Positions 22,933 through 35,475 of a DNA stretch of 64,000 nt are shown here, piece by piece. Made by a program: the position numbers and the translations under genes. The notes beneath the pieces are model-generated. The model searched no databases, was not told the DNA's origin, and saw only the letters and a program-made list of their open reading frames with translations. Where the stretch lies: positions 1 through 64,000 of the forward strand of contig JAAOOA010000178.1 in assembly GCA_012861695.1 (NCBI GenBank). The letters run 5' to 3'. Each line of letters opens with the position of its first letter. The first letter of the stretch is position 1. This DNA is from Trematomus loennbergii (lineage: Eukaryota > Chordata > Actinopteri > Perciformes > Nototheniidae).

Positions 22933-23149
22933 TCTGCTCGGAGGTTTCCTCGCGAGTGTTGTGCAAACACTGACACCGCTCACTATAAGATCTGTATCAA
23001 CCCTCAGCAACAGCGTCTCATTGGTGGACTGAAAACATGACATCTTTATCTCATCTTCAGTGGAAACTTTGAAGGGTTAGAGTTATCAAGTGATCTCTGG
23101 GTTTGGATTTACGTCACAGCCACGCTCTTCGTGTCTGAGTAATGAATAT

Positions 23150-23351
23150 GCTTTATAGAGATCTGCAGATACATTTTTAGTCTTCTCAAGCACCAACTAC
23201 AAATATCTCTCCTGATTGTTGGCACTTGACAATCACCTTCACTGAATTGTACTCAGGTGTAACTAAAGTCTGATTTAAGGGTTGTTTATATTTCACATCA
23301 TTAATCCAAATCTGTAAAGTAACTAAAATAAATGTAGTAAAAATACCAGGT
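23150..23351 (+). repeat. Interspersed repeat shared with plpp1 intron 1
   Basis: Matches 55972-56190 in inverted orientation (TCTGCAGAT, TTAGTCTTCTCAAGCA, TTGGCACTTGACAATCACC, AACCCTTAAATCAG complement). The second copy lies inside the 3 kb long-inverted-repeat element. Confidence 0.8.
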
Positions 23352-23770
23352 TAACCTTAAAGAAAGCCCTCAGGATTATCAAAGACCCCCATCACCCCAG
23401 CCACAAACTGTTCTGTCTGCTGCCGTCTGGCAGGCGGTACCGCAGCATCCGGACTGAAACCTCCAGACTCAGGGACAGCTTCATCCCACAGGCCAGAAGA
23501 CTATTAAACACCTGGACTTAGAAACAACATCCATAACATTCATCTGGCTGCTACTTAGAAATTATTTATCTAATATATCATATTCCAATCACTTGTATAT
23601 AGACTCTTATTGCACTATTTCACTATTTTTCTTTTTGTATTTACTTGCACTATTGTTCCTGTGTATCTGTTTCATTGTGTTGCTCTGTTGGAGGAGCCTG
23701 TGACCTAAGATTTTCATTGACATAACTACACTGTAGCTATGTACGCATGAACAAAGTTCAAGCATACTTA
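23352..23770 (+). mobile_element. LINE 3' end (reverse transcriptase C-terminus and 3'UTR)
   Basis: A plus-strand frame reads KKALRIIKDPHHPSHK, LFCLLPSGRRYRSIRTETSR and RLRDSFIPQARRLLNTW, then TAG at 23518. This C-terminal block is typical of L2/CR1-like fish LINEs; clade assignment is tentative. About 230 bp of 3'UTR follow. An inverted fragment is at 9338-9590. Confidence 0.8.
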
Positions 23771-23975
23771 AGCACAAAACAATAAATAAGGGCACTTTGT
23801 GATTTGATTTCCTCAAACTCCTCCCAGCTCCTCATGTTCTCCCAGATTTTAATCCTAATACAAAGGAGCTTTTTGACTAAAACCAAAACTAATTGCGCGA
23901 CGGGACAACAAAGCTTCCTGCTGGGGTTTTCTAAGGATGTGGTGAGAGTAAAAGAAAAACAGCTGCATCCAGATG

Positions 23976-23976
23976 T

Positions 23977-24074
<98 letters not shown>
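23976..24074. repeat. (CA)n microsatellite
   Basis: CA run with one ACCACA interruption. Confidence 0.98.
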
Positions 24075-24075
<1 letters not shown>

Positions 24076-24479
24076 CGGTTCCTGACAAGAAGAATAACTC
24101 AGTATAATTAAAAAAAACTCTATTATTATCCTTTTTACGTACCAGGGGCAAACAAAACTAATACATACCACAAGTATGTGTAACTATCAATCATTAGAAA
24201 TTAGACCTTCAAACCCTCTCACAAAGCGAACAGTGACGAGCACTAATAGGGGGGTCCAGAAGAAAGTTTTAAAAATAACCCCTTAAATGATGACTTCTAG
24301 TGAATTTAGGGGGGGGGGACCCTATAGTGCCCTGCCTCCCCTTTCTATGACACACAATAGAGATAGGACCAGATGAGTCTACAGGATGAGTCGACGGCAT
24401 CTTTTTATATACATTGACCCTTTCATTTAATTTTTCCATCCTTTTTTTAATCGCTGTAATTGTATTGCCTTTTTCATCT

Positions 24480-24720
24480 GTACACACGACACCTATTGCA
24501 CGTCTGTCCGTCCTGGGAGGGATCCCTCTTCTGTTGCTCTCACAGAGGTTTCTTCCTACTTTCCACTGTTAATTGTGGGGTCTGTTTTGGGGAGTTTTTC
24601 CTTGAGCGCTGCAAGGGTCTAAGGACAGAGGATGTCATACCTGTACACACTGTGAAGCCCTCTGAGACTAATTGTAATTTGTGATATTGGGCTATATAAA
24701 TAAAATGTGATTGATTGACG
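24480..24720 (+). mobile_element. LINE or SINE 3' tail, fish-wide family
   Basis: CACGTCTGTCCGTCCTGGGA, GGGATCCCTCTTCTGTTGCT, GGTTTCTTCCTACTTTCC, TAAGGACAGAGGATGTCATA and TTGGGCTATATAAATAAA with a TGATTGATTG tail are a well known 3' terminal sequence in fish retroposons. No coding part is present. Confidence 0.75.
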
Positions 24721-24924
24721 CACGCAAGGGGCTATAGTGCAAGTCTTAGGCGGCTGGTTTCTCAGAACCTCACAGAGCACACAGAACTGAAGGAACACAG
24801 GCTTAACCAAAATACTATCCACTGTCTTTTGACTGAGAATAGGTTGAGAGTTGAAGCACATTTGACAGAAATCCCACATAAATTACAAAAGTACACAACT
24901 AGCAAGATATATATACTGTATATA

Positions 24925-25634
24925 TGTTACGCTCACCAGTAGCTACAGGAGTGAGCTCACAATGCTGAACACAGGACGATGAAACAGAGCTTTGAGGTAG
25001 AAAAAGGTTTATTAACCAAAAAACCTTATAAAGAGTCAGACGAGGGATTTCATATCCAATAAACCCCAAAGCCAGGGTTTGTCAACTGAGTTGTGCGGAT
25101 AAGCACGGAGATACTCTGGCGAGGAGAGCCGGGGAACCAGAGCTGGCGAGAGTTGACAGGAAGGAGCTGGTGTGCGTGGAAGCACGAAGGTTCACTGGCG
25201 AGGAAAGCCGGGGATCCAGAGCTGGCGATAGTTGACAAGTTGGAGCTGGTGTGCGTGGAAGCACGGAGATACTCAGACGAGAGGTTCGTGGCTGGATGTG
25301 GCAGGCAGAGGAGTAGGCAGATGGATTCCAAAGGTTAGATATGGCAGGAATACAGAGAGTTAGCTTTTCCATAAACTTCATGTACCACGTCGAATTACCA
25401 GCGAGGTGAAACGACGAACTGGTGAATACTGGATGAGAGGACCGGGCATATAAGCAGGTGAAGGTGAGTAGTGTAATCAGGATGATGAGCAGCAGCTGCG
25501 GAGGTGAGTTGGCGGGAATCAGAAGTGGGTCAGCCACACCCAGCCAGGGAGACAGACACACAGACAGACAGAACGAACATAACAAACATAAAACAAAGAA
25601 GAGAGGAAGGAGGAAGATACTGCAAATCCTCACA
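24925..25634 (-). repeat. Chromovirus 3' LTR
   Basis: 710 bp, nearly identical to 29561-30281 apart from small indels; the largest removes about a dozen bases near 25333. It contains a roughly 80 bp internal duplication (GAGCTGGTGTGCGTGGAAGC repeated). Confidence 0.93.
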
Positions 25635-28541
25635 GTACCCCCCCCTCAACGGGAGCCTCCTGGCGACCACCAGGCTTGAAGGGTGTGCTCTGTGGAACTC
25701 CCTCACCATGACAGGGTCCATGATGCGTGACCGAGGCACCCAGCAACGTTCCTCCAGGTTGTAACCCTCCCAATCAACCAAGTACTGAAAGCCCCTGCCC
25801 CGGCGTCTGACATCCATAAGCCGACGCACGGTGTAGGCAGGATGATCATCGATGACTCGGGGGGAGGAGGGGGAATGGTTGGAGGGCACAGATCACTAGT
25901 GTGGACTGGCTTGATTTGGGAAACATGAAACGTTGGATGAATCTTCATAGTCCTGGGGAGTTTCAAACGAACAGCAGAGGGGTTGATGATGCGTTCAATA
26001 GGAAAAGGACCAATGAACCGAGGGGACAACTTCTTCGACTCCGTAAGGAGGGGAACATCCTTAGAAGACAACCAAACTGACTGTCCAGGGGCATAAGGGG
26101 GAGCGACATGTCTGTGGCGATTAGCAGATTTCTGATTCCTGGAGGAAGTCCGAAGAAGGGCTGCGCGAGTGTCCCTCCAAACCTTACGGCAACGCAGAAT
26201 GTGTTGTTGGACGGAAGGAACAGACAACTCATTCTCCTCTTCAGGAAACAGGGGTGGCTGGTACCCTAAGGAGGCTTCGAAGGGAGAGACACCAGTCGCA
26301 GAAGAGGTGAGAGCATTGTGGGAATACTCAATCCACGGTAGATGGGAACTCCAGGTTGACTGGTTCTGGTTGGCAACACAACGGAGAGCAGATTCCAAAT
26401 CCTGATTAGCCCTTTCAGTTTGGCCGTTTGACTGGGGTGATAACCTGAAGTCAGACTGACTGATGCACCGAGAGATTGACAAAAAGTCTTCCAGACCTGG
26501 GAGGTGAATTGAGGACCACGGTCGGAGACGATGTCTGCCGGGATACCATGCAGGCGGAAAACATGCAGGGTGAGAAGCTGGGAGGTCTCCAGGGCTGAGG
26601 GGAGCTTCGGCAGAGCAACAAAATGGGCACATTTAGAAAAACGGTCTACAACAGTAAGTATGGTTGTGTTCCCCAGAGAGGGAGGTAGGCCAGTGACAAA
26701 GTCCAGAGCTATGTGAGACCAAGGTCGACTAGGGATTGGAAGGGGCTGAAGCAATCCTGCAGGTCTCTGATGAGAGGCCTTGCTCCTAGCACAGGTAGTA
26801 CAGGCAGAAACGTACTCCTTAGTGTCCCTATCCATTGTTGGCCACCAAAAACGTCTCTGGAGAAGAGAGAGTGTGCGGTTGGCACCAGGATGATTAGCGA
26901 AACGGGAGCAGTGGACCCACTGCAGGACTTGAGAGCGGACCGAGTTGGGGACAAACTGACGGCTTGGCGGACCACCACCAGGGTCCGGTTGCTCCAATAG
27001 CGCCTCTTGGATGGAGTTACTGATCTCCCAGGTGAGGCCACCCACAACACAGCTCAGGGGTAGAATAGAGTCAACAGAGGTTACTGATCCCTCAGACGAA
27101 AACGACCTGGACAGGGCGTCGGGCTTAGTATTCTTGGAACCAGGACGATAAGTAAGAGAAAAGTTGAAACGACCAAAAAAGAGGGCCCACCTGGCCTGTC
27201 GGGAGTTTAGCCGTTTAGCAGACTGAATGTACTCCAGGTTTTTGTGGTCAGTCCAAACAAGGAATGGCTGCTCGCTGCCCTCTAGCCAGTGTCGCCACTC
27301 CTCCAACGCCATCTTCACCGCCAGCAGCTCTCTGTTGCCCACATCATAATTTCTCTCAGCTGGGGAAAGACGGCGAGAGAAGAAAGCACATGGGTGAAGC
27401 TTGTGTCTGGCCCTGCAGTCTGAGACAGAACAGCGCCAACCCCGATGTCAGATGCATCTACCTCTACCACAAACTGCCTGCTTGAGTCAGGCTGTATGAG
27501 TATGGGGGCGGAAGTGAACAAGGATTTGAGGAGAAGAAATGCCTTGTTAGCATCTGTAGTCCAGGAAAACTTGATTTTGACAGAAGTGAGACTGGAGAGA
27601 GGAGCAGCTACCTTGCTATAGTTCCTGATGAACCGGCGATAGAAGTTAGCAAAACCCAGGAACCTCTGCAACTCCTTCCTAGTAGTGGGGACTGGCCACT
27701 CGGAGACAGCTAGGATCTTTCCTGGATCAGCTTCCAACTTGCCTTGCCTGATGATATATCCCAGGAAGCTGACCCGTTCCTGGTGAAACTCGCACTTCTC
27801 AGCCTTGACGAACAGCTTGTTCTCCAGCAGCCTTTGTAACACCTGACTGACGTGGTCCTGATGTTCCTCCAGACTCGTGGAAAAAATCAAGATGTCGTCA
27901 ATGTAGACAAACACGAATCGGTTAAGGAAGTCTCGTAGGACGTCATTAACCAGGGCCTGGAAAACAGCGGGGGCATTAGAGAGAGCTTTCTCCTTGTTGA
28001 AGACCCCACTCAGGCTGTGGTAAACTTCAGGAACACCAGACAAGTCAACTTCAGTAGAGACACAAGGAGCAGACTTAGGTTCACAGGAACGGGAGGCACA
28101 GCAGACTGTAAACAGTGAAGGTGGCACGACTGGCTCCATTCCATGATTCTTCCTCCAGCCCAATCAATATGTGGATTGTGGGTGCGAAGCCATGGGTATC
28201 CAAGAACCAAAGGGGTTGCTGGTGAGGAAATAACCTTCAGTTGAATCTCCTCTCTGTGATTACCAGAAATAAACAGGGTTAAGGGTTGTGTCTGCTGTGT
28301 GACTTTAGAATGCTTTTCCCATTTAAAGCATATGCAGTCAAAGGTTCCGTAAGAGTTTCCAAATGTAACCCCAGCTGTTTGGCTAGTTCATAGTCCACAA
28401 AGCTATCTTCCGCACCAGAGTCAACGAGAGCAGAAAGGGGCAGTGTCTGAGCGTTGAAACAAAGTCTAGCAGGAATCAAAAAACGGCTCAAGATTGGGGC
28501 TACAATAGATGTAGGTTGCGAACTCGTCAGGACCCCCATCC
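25634..28541 (-). pseudogene. Chromovirus pol (protease, RT, RNase H, integrase, chromodomain), broken
   Basis: In minus-strand order: protease active site LVDSGAEDSFVD (about 28400); [16 protein letters not shown] (about 28170-28210); an RT stub; a deletion joint at about 27985 where FNKEKALS runs straight into NAPAVFQ; the catalytic YIDDILIF box (about 27890); RNase H with [14 protein letters not shown] (about 27450) and [15 protein letters not shown] (about 27240); integrase H2C2 zinc finger (HPGANRTL to CTTCARSK, about 26900-26790); catalytic D in LDFVTGLP, D in VSDRGPQF and E in [10 protein letters not shown] (about 26410); and a chromodomain ([20 protein letters not shown] to [12 protein letters not shown], about 25840-25735). 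The RT lacks about 120 residues, including the motif A aspartate. One-base frameshifts occur in RNase H (about 27345), between the second and third integrase residues (about 26435) and before the chromodomain (about 25875). Confidence 0.9.
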
Positions 28542-29544
28542 TTACTGACGAGCCCTTGCGTTTGGGCGGACAGGACAGCCAGAGAGGATATGGCCACCCT
28601 TTCCACAGTACAGGCATTCTCCACACCTCATACATCGAAGGCGCTCCTCAGGGGATAATCCAGTGCGTCCCAACTGCATAGGTTCCACCATAGCAGAAGT
28701 GGGCACGCGGTAGGTGAGGTGAAGCCAGATGGTCCGGACACAGAGGGAGCAAACCTGGGTGAACTGTTTGGCTGATAAGGCAAGGCAAAAGGAGGACGCT
28801 GCGTGCGCTCCGCACGGCGCTCCGCAACCGGCTGTCGAGACGAGAAACCCAGGAGATTAAGGATTGGAGGTCAGCAGGCTCCTCTCTTGCAGCCAGCTCA
28901 TCCTTCAGTTGATCCCTCAATCCCCTGACAAACACAGCCCTTAAAGCCGCCTCGTCCCATCGGGCTTCTGCCGCCAGTGTGCGAAACTCGATAGAATAAT
29001 CTGCCACGGTTCGAGTTCCTTGTTGCAGATTCAACAGACGACTAGCAGCTGAGCCAGAATGTTCAGGATGATCAAAAACAGAGGAAAAATGATCCGAAAA
29101 AACTCCAAAGGAAAGGGTATTGTAATCCACAGAAGAACTCAATGCTTCGGCCCAGGTTAAAGCTCTTCCACGAAGCAAACTCAACATATAGTTAATCTTA
29201 GTTCCATCAGAGGAAAAAGACACGGGGCGCTGGCGAAATACCTTATTGCATTGAAAAATAAATCCTCTGCATTTCTCCACCTCTCCGTGGAAAGGCTCAG
29301 GATCGGCAATGGGGAAGTCCCGGCATGGAGTGGAATCCACAGGTGGATAGGAGGAAGCAGGAAATGTAGCTGAAGACGTCAAAGCTGAGACCTGAGCAGC
29401 AAGGTTTGAGACGTTTAGAGCCATGGACTGATTGCTCTCCACTAAGGCTCGAATCATCTGCTCATGATGGCCCAGAAGATTTCCCTGATGGGAAATGGTG
29501 TGCTGGACTGAGGCGGGATCCGATCCGGCGTCAGCGGAGCTCAT
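28542..29544 (-). pseudogene. Chromovirus gag with zinc knuckle, one frameshift
   Basis: Starts MSSADAGSDPASVQ only 17 nt inside the 5' LTR. The capsid-like part includes LLRGRALTWAEAL, FDHPEHSGSAASRLLNLQQG and FVRGLRDQLKDELA. After a frameshift near 28815 it continues to a CCHC zinc knuckle [14 protein letters not shown] (about 28615-28575) and stops at 28542-28544. The protease frame overlaps in another frame. Gag would assemble the intracellular particle and bind element RNA. Confidence 0.88.
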
Positions 29545-29560
29545 AATGACCAGTTCGTTC

Positions 29561-30281
29561 TGTTACGCTCACCAGTAGCTACAGGAGTGAGCTCACAATG
29601 CTGAACACAGGACGATGAAACAGAGCTTTGAGGTAGAAAAAGGTTTATTAACCAAAAAACCTTATAAAGAGTCAGACGAGGGATTTCATATCCAATAAAC
29701 CAAAGCCAGGGTTTGTCAACTGAGTTGGTGCGGATAAGCACGGAGATACTCTGGCGAGGAGAGCCGGGGAACCAGAGCTGGCGAGAGTTGACAGGAAGGA
29801 GCTGGTGTGCGTGGAAGCACGAAGGTTCACTGGCGAGGAAAGCCGGGGATCCAGAGCTGGCGATAGTTGACAAGTTGGAGCTGGTGTGCGTGGAAGCACG
29901 GAGATACTCAGACGAGAGGTTCGTGGCTGGATGTGGCAGGCAGAGGAGTAGGCAGATGGATTCTGACGGAGAAACCAAAGGTTAGATATGGCAGGAATAC
30001 AGAGAGTTAGCTTTTCCATAAACTTCATGTACCACGTCGAATTACCAGCGAGGTGAAACGACGAACTGGTGAATACTGGATGAGAGGACCGGGCATATAA
30101 GCAGGTGAAGGTGAGTAGTGTAATCAGGATGATGAGCAGCAGCTGCGGAGGTGAGTTGGCGGGAATCAGAAGTGGGTCAGCCACACCCAGCCAGGGAGAC
30201 AGACACACAGACAGACAGAACGAACATAACAAACATAAAACAAAGAAGAGAGGAAGGAGAGAGATACTGCAAATCCTCACA
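29561..30281 (-). repeat. Chromovirus 5' LTR
   Basis: 721 bp. Contains the promoter and polyadenylation regions by family analogy. Plus-strand ends are TGTTACGC and CCTCACA. Confidence 0.93.
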
Positions 30282-30392
30282 ATATATATATTACTGTACA
30301 CACAAAGTAACTTATATACTAGACTGAAATCACTAAAATGAATGCTTGTTGTGGAGAGGGGCACTATGTCCAGCGTCCATTCCTCGGGGTAG

Positions 30393-30543
<151 letters not shown>

Positions 30544-31089
30544 CATGTGTGAGTGCAGTTGGGGGGCTTTGGGAGAGTCAAAAAGGATGCAGGTGACCTC
30601 TTTGGTCCCTGATAGAGGTCCATACAAATAGGCATTGACATAACAATACCACACAGTTAATGGTCAAAACTACATGTGTGCCTCAATTTTTTATCTATTT
30701 CTATATTATTCATTCTATATATTGTCAATCAAAACTACCACAAAAAGCTGACTATAAACATTTTGTTCAGGTCCCAAAAGACCACTGTTGCCCTTATAAC
30801 CACATAAGTAAATAAACTAAACAAAACAAGCTGCCAGCTGACAGTAATTGTTCATGAATGGTGGTTAACAAAATAATGACATTCTTTCAATGAGACAACG
30901 TATCAGAGTCCCATTAAGCTATATTTTAACTTGCCAGGGAAAACCTAAAAAAGCCAGCTTACTAGCTTGTAGGCTAACGAATGTTTCTCTTATAATATTT
31001 GTCTTATTAGTGCTTCATCAAGGGGATATTAATGGGTTCCAGAACTACAGAGTATCATAACCTTAATAATAATCTTTTCCTAATTTTCT

Positions 31090-31655
31090 TAGCTTCTGCT
31101 TACCGCGAGTTCTCCTCCCTCTCCCACTCGCGCTGATCTCTCTCCCTCTCATCCTCTTCCTCACCACCAATATCGGCCACGGGTGCTGAAGATGGACCTG
31201 CACCTGTACTAAACATGTCGGTTATTTTGACACAAGCGGCAGCATCAGCACGAAGGGCCTGCTTTTTTCTTGCCCGCAATTTTTCTGCTCCCCCTTTTCG
31301 CTTGGCCTTCGTCTTGGCCTTCGTCTTGGCCTTCGTCTTGGCCTTCGTCTTGGCCTTCTCCATTTCTAACTCTAAACTTTTTTTTTTCTCGAAAAAAAAG
31401 GCAGTTTGGCTTCAACGGCCGGCTCACCTCCTGGGGCGTGATTTAATGATGCACACCGAGCGGCCCAAAGGGGGAGGTGATTAAAGATTTGATTGGGCCG
31501 GCCCAGTGTCAATTACTAAAAACATTTAAACAGAGGGCCAATCTACCCGTCTTATGGGCCGGGACTTCAGAAAAAAAAAAAAATGACGTGTCGGCCCAAA
31601 AGGCACGTCGGCCCACCGGGAAAATGCCGGTATGCCAGATGGCCAGTCCAGCCCT
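31090..31655 (-). mobile_element. 5' end of a hAT element with its first transposase exon
   Basis: The right end (31642-31655), read on the minus strand, is CAGGGCTGGACTGG followed by CCATCTGGCATACC, a hAT-type terminus. Further along the minus strand, 31363-31100 encodes MEK, then KAKT repeated, then LRADAAACVKITDMFS and an acidic-basic tail ending at a possible donor (GTAAGC at about 31099). The composition resembles the N-terminal tail of hAT transposases that precedes a TTF/BED-type zinc finger. The rest of the gene and the other terminus are absent. Confidence 0.6.
31302..31360. repeat. 12 bp coding minisatellite
   Basis: Five tandem CTTCGTCTTGGC-like units, encoding repeated Lys-Thr-Lys-Ala in the putative transposase N-terminus. 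Confidence 0.9.
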
Positions 31656-31698
31656 GCACACACACACACCACACACCACACACACCCACACACACACA

Positions 31699-31729
<31 letters not shown>

Positions 31730-31741
31730 CACACCACACAC

Positions 31742-31792
<51 letters not shown>
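31656..31792. repeat. (CA)n microsatellite
   Basis: Interrupted CA run abutting the hAT terminus on one side and repeated block P on the other. Confidence 0.97.
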
Positions 31793-31794
<2 letters not shown>

Positions 31795-32735
31795 TAAGAC
31801 TTAACATCACTTGTAGACTTGAACACTCTTTCTATGCAGAATTCTCTCCAGACAGAACACCATAAGAAATGAGTGTTCTTCAGAGGAAGCACCACAGTGT
31901 GTCGCACACAGAGTCTTGTCCTGTCAGTGAGGTGTGTGGCATGTGGGGCAGAAGTTACAGTGTTTCTGTGGTTCTGGGTGCAGGGCTTCATTCTGCAGGA
32001 TTATATATGAGGTGACCTTTGGGTCTGTGGTTTGAGAATTGTGTTTAGTGTTTTGAGAAAATGAGCCCTGTTGTTAAAACATGTGTTTTAGCAATTGATA
32101 AAAACTGTAATATAGAGTCAATGTGACGTGTTGTTGCCTTTAGCTGAAGTCTCAGGGAACCTTGTTTTGGACCAATCTCCCCCGGTGTGTGAAGGCCTCT
32201 ACAGAGAGTCTCTGTCACATGATCAGGGTTCTCTGTCACATGATCAGGGTTTTCTCACATGATCAGGGTTCTCTGTCGGCCAGGTCTTCAGTTTGCTCAG
32301 TGGTTCAGTTCTATAGAAGCAGAAAGAGTTAGAGGACATTCTGAGTCTCTGTCCCTGCCTGTGTTGAACGCGTCCATTAAAGATGATATTAAAGTATATA
32401 TAATACTGTCTTTAACTTCTCTGACCTGCTTTTCTGAGGAACTGATGACGAAGATGCTGATGGTTTACAGATTACAGAAACTGTTGGTTTCCTGTTTCCA
32501 TGACACCAGGCTGTCCTATCAGATGCTGTCAGAGTAGATTCAACTTTAACACGAAGAAGAGCTGGACTCAAAATATATCACGTCTTTGAACTCAGGGTTC
32601 ATACGAGTTCATGTTGAAGATCACTCCGTACATTTAGATTCTGAAATGTGCCATCATGAAAAATCTGTTTTTTTACTTCTAATAGTTTAAGTACGGCCTG
32701 TACGGCCTCTTATGAGGGGCCGTACAGGCCGTAAT
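31793..32735 (+). repeat. Block P, first copy of a 0.94 kb direct duplication
   Basis: Matches 34531-35475 in the same orientation with few differences. Includes three imperfect TCTGTCACATGATCAGGGT units (about 32208-32275). No gene is recognised; a short frame present in both copies has no known motif. Confidence 0.9.
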
Positions 32736-32761
32736 TCATACTGGTCCTCTCACGCACATGC

Positions 32762-33045
32762 ATTCTCCTTTTACATACATATATTTTCACTCTTACACAC
32801 ATATATTCTCCTTTTACATACATACATTTTCACTCTTACACACATATATTCTCCTTTTACATACATACATTTTCACTCTTACACACGTATATTCTCCTTT
32901 TACATACATACATTTTCACTCTTACACACATATATTCTCCTTTTACATACATACATTTTCACTCTTACACACATATATTCTCCTTTTACATACATACATT
33001 TTCACTCTTACATACATACATTCTCCTTTTACATGCAAAAAAGGG
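32762..33045 (+). repeat. 43 bp minisatellite (block M)
   Basis: Units of TTCTCCTTTTACATACATAC and ATTTTCACTCTTACACACAT at exact 43 bp spacing, about 6.5 copies. Related DNA occurs inverted at 33965-34385 and direct at 35490-35640. Confidence 0.93.
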
Positions 33046-33167
33046 CATATATATAACCTGGCCGGCTTAACCAGTCTGTATTTCTTAAAGCACCACAAGA
33101 ATCAGAGTTTATAAAGTAACTACACAGTAAAAGTACTTCATAGTACTTGTGGGGGTTTCACTAGTAC

Positions 33168-34400
33168 TGAGTCCAACAGGATCAATCTCACGAAGAACTA
33201 ATGACAACAAAAAATAATTCCCTCATCAAACTTAGCAGAAGTGGCTTGCTTTTGTTCTCAGGAGGGGACTTTGACAGGGTATTTCTCAAAAAATACACAG
33301 TAAAACAAAAGTACTTCAATGTATTGTTAGTAGAAGGCAAACTAATACAGAGTCCAACAGTGTCAGTTTTATTAAGAACTTGTGGTACAAAATCTTTGTA
33401 AAAAAAAAATGAAGAGCAGCTGATTTGAAAAAACAACGTGGAGAGACGGCTGAGTGGCCGCAGTGCAGAATCGCTGTATAGTTTAAATCTCCTAACAATG
33501 TTGTCCATTTTAGACATAGACTTATTATATTTACAGCCCTTAATAACATTCATTTTCTGGGCTCAATGTGTGTCTTGGCCGTTTTCGTTGTGATCGCTAA
33601 ATTCACCTTGTTTCCCCTCGTTTATAATATTATCAACGTTCCAAGCAAACGAGTGCTTTTGTTTTGAAATCACTTCCGCGAGTTTCGCGGCCCCCCCTCC
33701 CCCTCCCCCCCCCCCGCTACAATGACCATTAGACCATTTAGTAAGGTAAAAAACAAAAAGCAAAAACGCCTCGCAGACACTCTTCCGTTTACTTGTTTAA
33801 TAAAGAAAAACAAATGGTCCGTAGATACACGGATTAATCTCCCTCCATCATGTTGATTTGAATCAGAAGTTCTGAACATGAGCCCGCCCCGCTCGACCTT
33901 CTGAGCCAATCACAGCGCGATAATGACCTGCCTTCCGTTTCAACTATACTCCTTCCGTTTCCACTATACTTTCTCTCACACATACATGTATTCTTCTCTT
34001 GCATACATATATTGTCTTCATACATGCATATATTATTTATAATATTAAATGTAAACATTGAATGAATGTGCATGAGAGCAAAATGTATAAATATGAGCAT
34101 TAAAATATATGAATATGAGAACAAAATGTAAAAATGTGTGAGTGACAATGTATGAATGTGTGAGTGACAATGTATGAATGTGTGCATTGAAATATGATAA
34201 TATGAGCAGAATGTATGAATGTGTGAGTGTAAATATATACGTGTGTGAGAGTGAAAATGTATGTATGTAAAAGGAGAATATATGTGTGTAAGAATAAAAA
34301 TGTATGTAAAAGGAGAATATATGTGTGTAAGAATAAAAATGTATGTATGTAAAAGGAGAATATATGTGCGTGAGAGGACCAGTATGAATTACGGCCTGCA
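33168..34400. repeat. Left arm of a 1.2 kb inverted repeat (blocks Q and M)
   Basis: Reverse complement of 35470-36750, starting GAGTCCAACAGGATCAATCT. The arms share a 79-113 codon frame beginning MAQKVERGGLMFRTSDSNQ with no recognised domain, and a G-rich tract at 33692-33716. The loop between arms is a (CA)n tract plus block P copy 2. Confidence 0.9.
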
Positions 34401-34403
34401 CGG

Positions 34404-34405
<2 letters not shown>

Positions 34406-34466
<61 letters not shown>

Positions 34467-34484
34467 ACACACACACACACACAA

Positions 34485-34530
<46 letters not shown>
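34406..34530. repeat. (CA)n microsatellite
   Basis: CA run in the same position relative to block P copy 2 as 31656-31792 is to copy 1. Confidence 0.97.
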
Positions 34531-34532
<2 letters not shown>

Positions 34533-35475
34533 TAAGACTTAACATCACTTGTAGACTTGAACACTCTTTCTATGCAGAATTCTCTCCAGACAGAACACCA
34601 TAAGAAATGAGTGTTCTTCAGAGGAAGCACCACAGTGTGTCGCACACAGAGTCTTGTCCTGTCAGTGAGGTGTGTGGCATGTGGGGCAGAAGTTACAGTG
34701 TTTCTGTGGTTCTGGGTGCAGGGCTTCATTCTGCAGGATATATATGAGGTGACCTTTGGGTCTGTGGTTTGAGAATTGTGTTTAGTGTTTTGAGAAAATG
34801 AGCCCTGTTGTTAAAACATGTGTTTTAGCAATTGAAAAAAACTGTAATATAGAGTCAATGTGACGTGTTGTTGCCTTTAGCTGAAGTCTCAGGGAACCTT
34901 GTTTTGGACCAATCTCCCCGGTGTGTGAAGGCCTCTACAGAGAGTCTCTGTCACATGATCAGGGTTCTCTGTCACTGATCAGGGTTCTCTGTGACATGAT
35001 CAGGGTTTTCTCTCGGCCAGGTCTTCAGTTTGCTCAGTGGTTCAGTTCTATAGAAGCAGAAAGAGTTAGAGGACATTCTGAGTCTCTGTCCCTGCCTGTG
35101 TTGAACGCGTCCATTAAAGATGATATTAAAGTATATATAATACTGTCTTTAACTTCTCTGACCTGCTTTTCTGAGGAACTGATGACGAAGATGCTGATGG
35201 TTTACAGATTACAGAAACTGTTGGTTTCCTGTTTCCATGACACCAGGCTGTCCTATCAGATGCTGTCAGAGTAGATTCAACTTTAACACGAAGAAGAGCT
35301 GGACTCAAAATATATCACCGTCTTTGAACTCAGGGTTCATACGAGTTCATGTTGAAGATCACTCCGTACATTTAGATTCTGAAATGTGCCATCATGAAAA
35401 ATCTGTTTTTTTTACTTCTAATAGTTTAAGTATGGGGTGTACGGCCTCTTATGAGCGGCCGTACAGGCCGTAATT
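34531..35475 (+). repeat. Block P, second copy
   Basis: Direct copy of 31793-32735, placed between the two inverted arms. Confidence 0.9.

Larger units (their letters stand above)
24925..30281 (-). mobile_element. Ty3/gypsy chromovirus, full-length but internally deleted
   Basis: A 5,357 bp element on the minus strand flanked by ATATA duplications (24920-24924 and 30282-30286). Two nearly identical LTRs have TG..CA ends. Order on the minus strand: gag with a zinc knuckle, aspartic protease, reverse transcriptase, RNase H, integrase, chromodomain. A G-rich polypurine tract (complement of CCCCCCCC at 25638-25645) sits next to the 3' LTR. No clear TGG-type primer binding site directly follows the 5' LTR. 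LTR similarity implies a recent insertion, yet the RT lacks its N-terminal half and there are several one-base frameshifts. Confidence 0.93.

Noticed and set aside
32712..33114. Repeated Tyr/Phe/His-rich protein
   Set aside because: Translation of the 43 bp minisatellite in two frames; no other evidence of coding.
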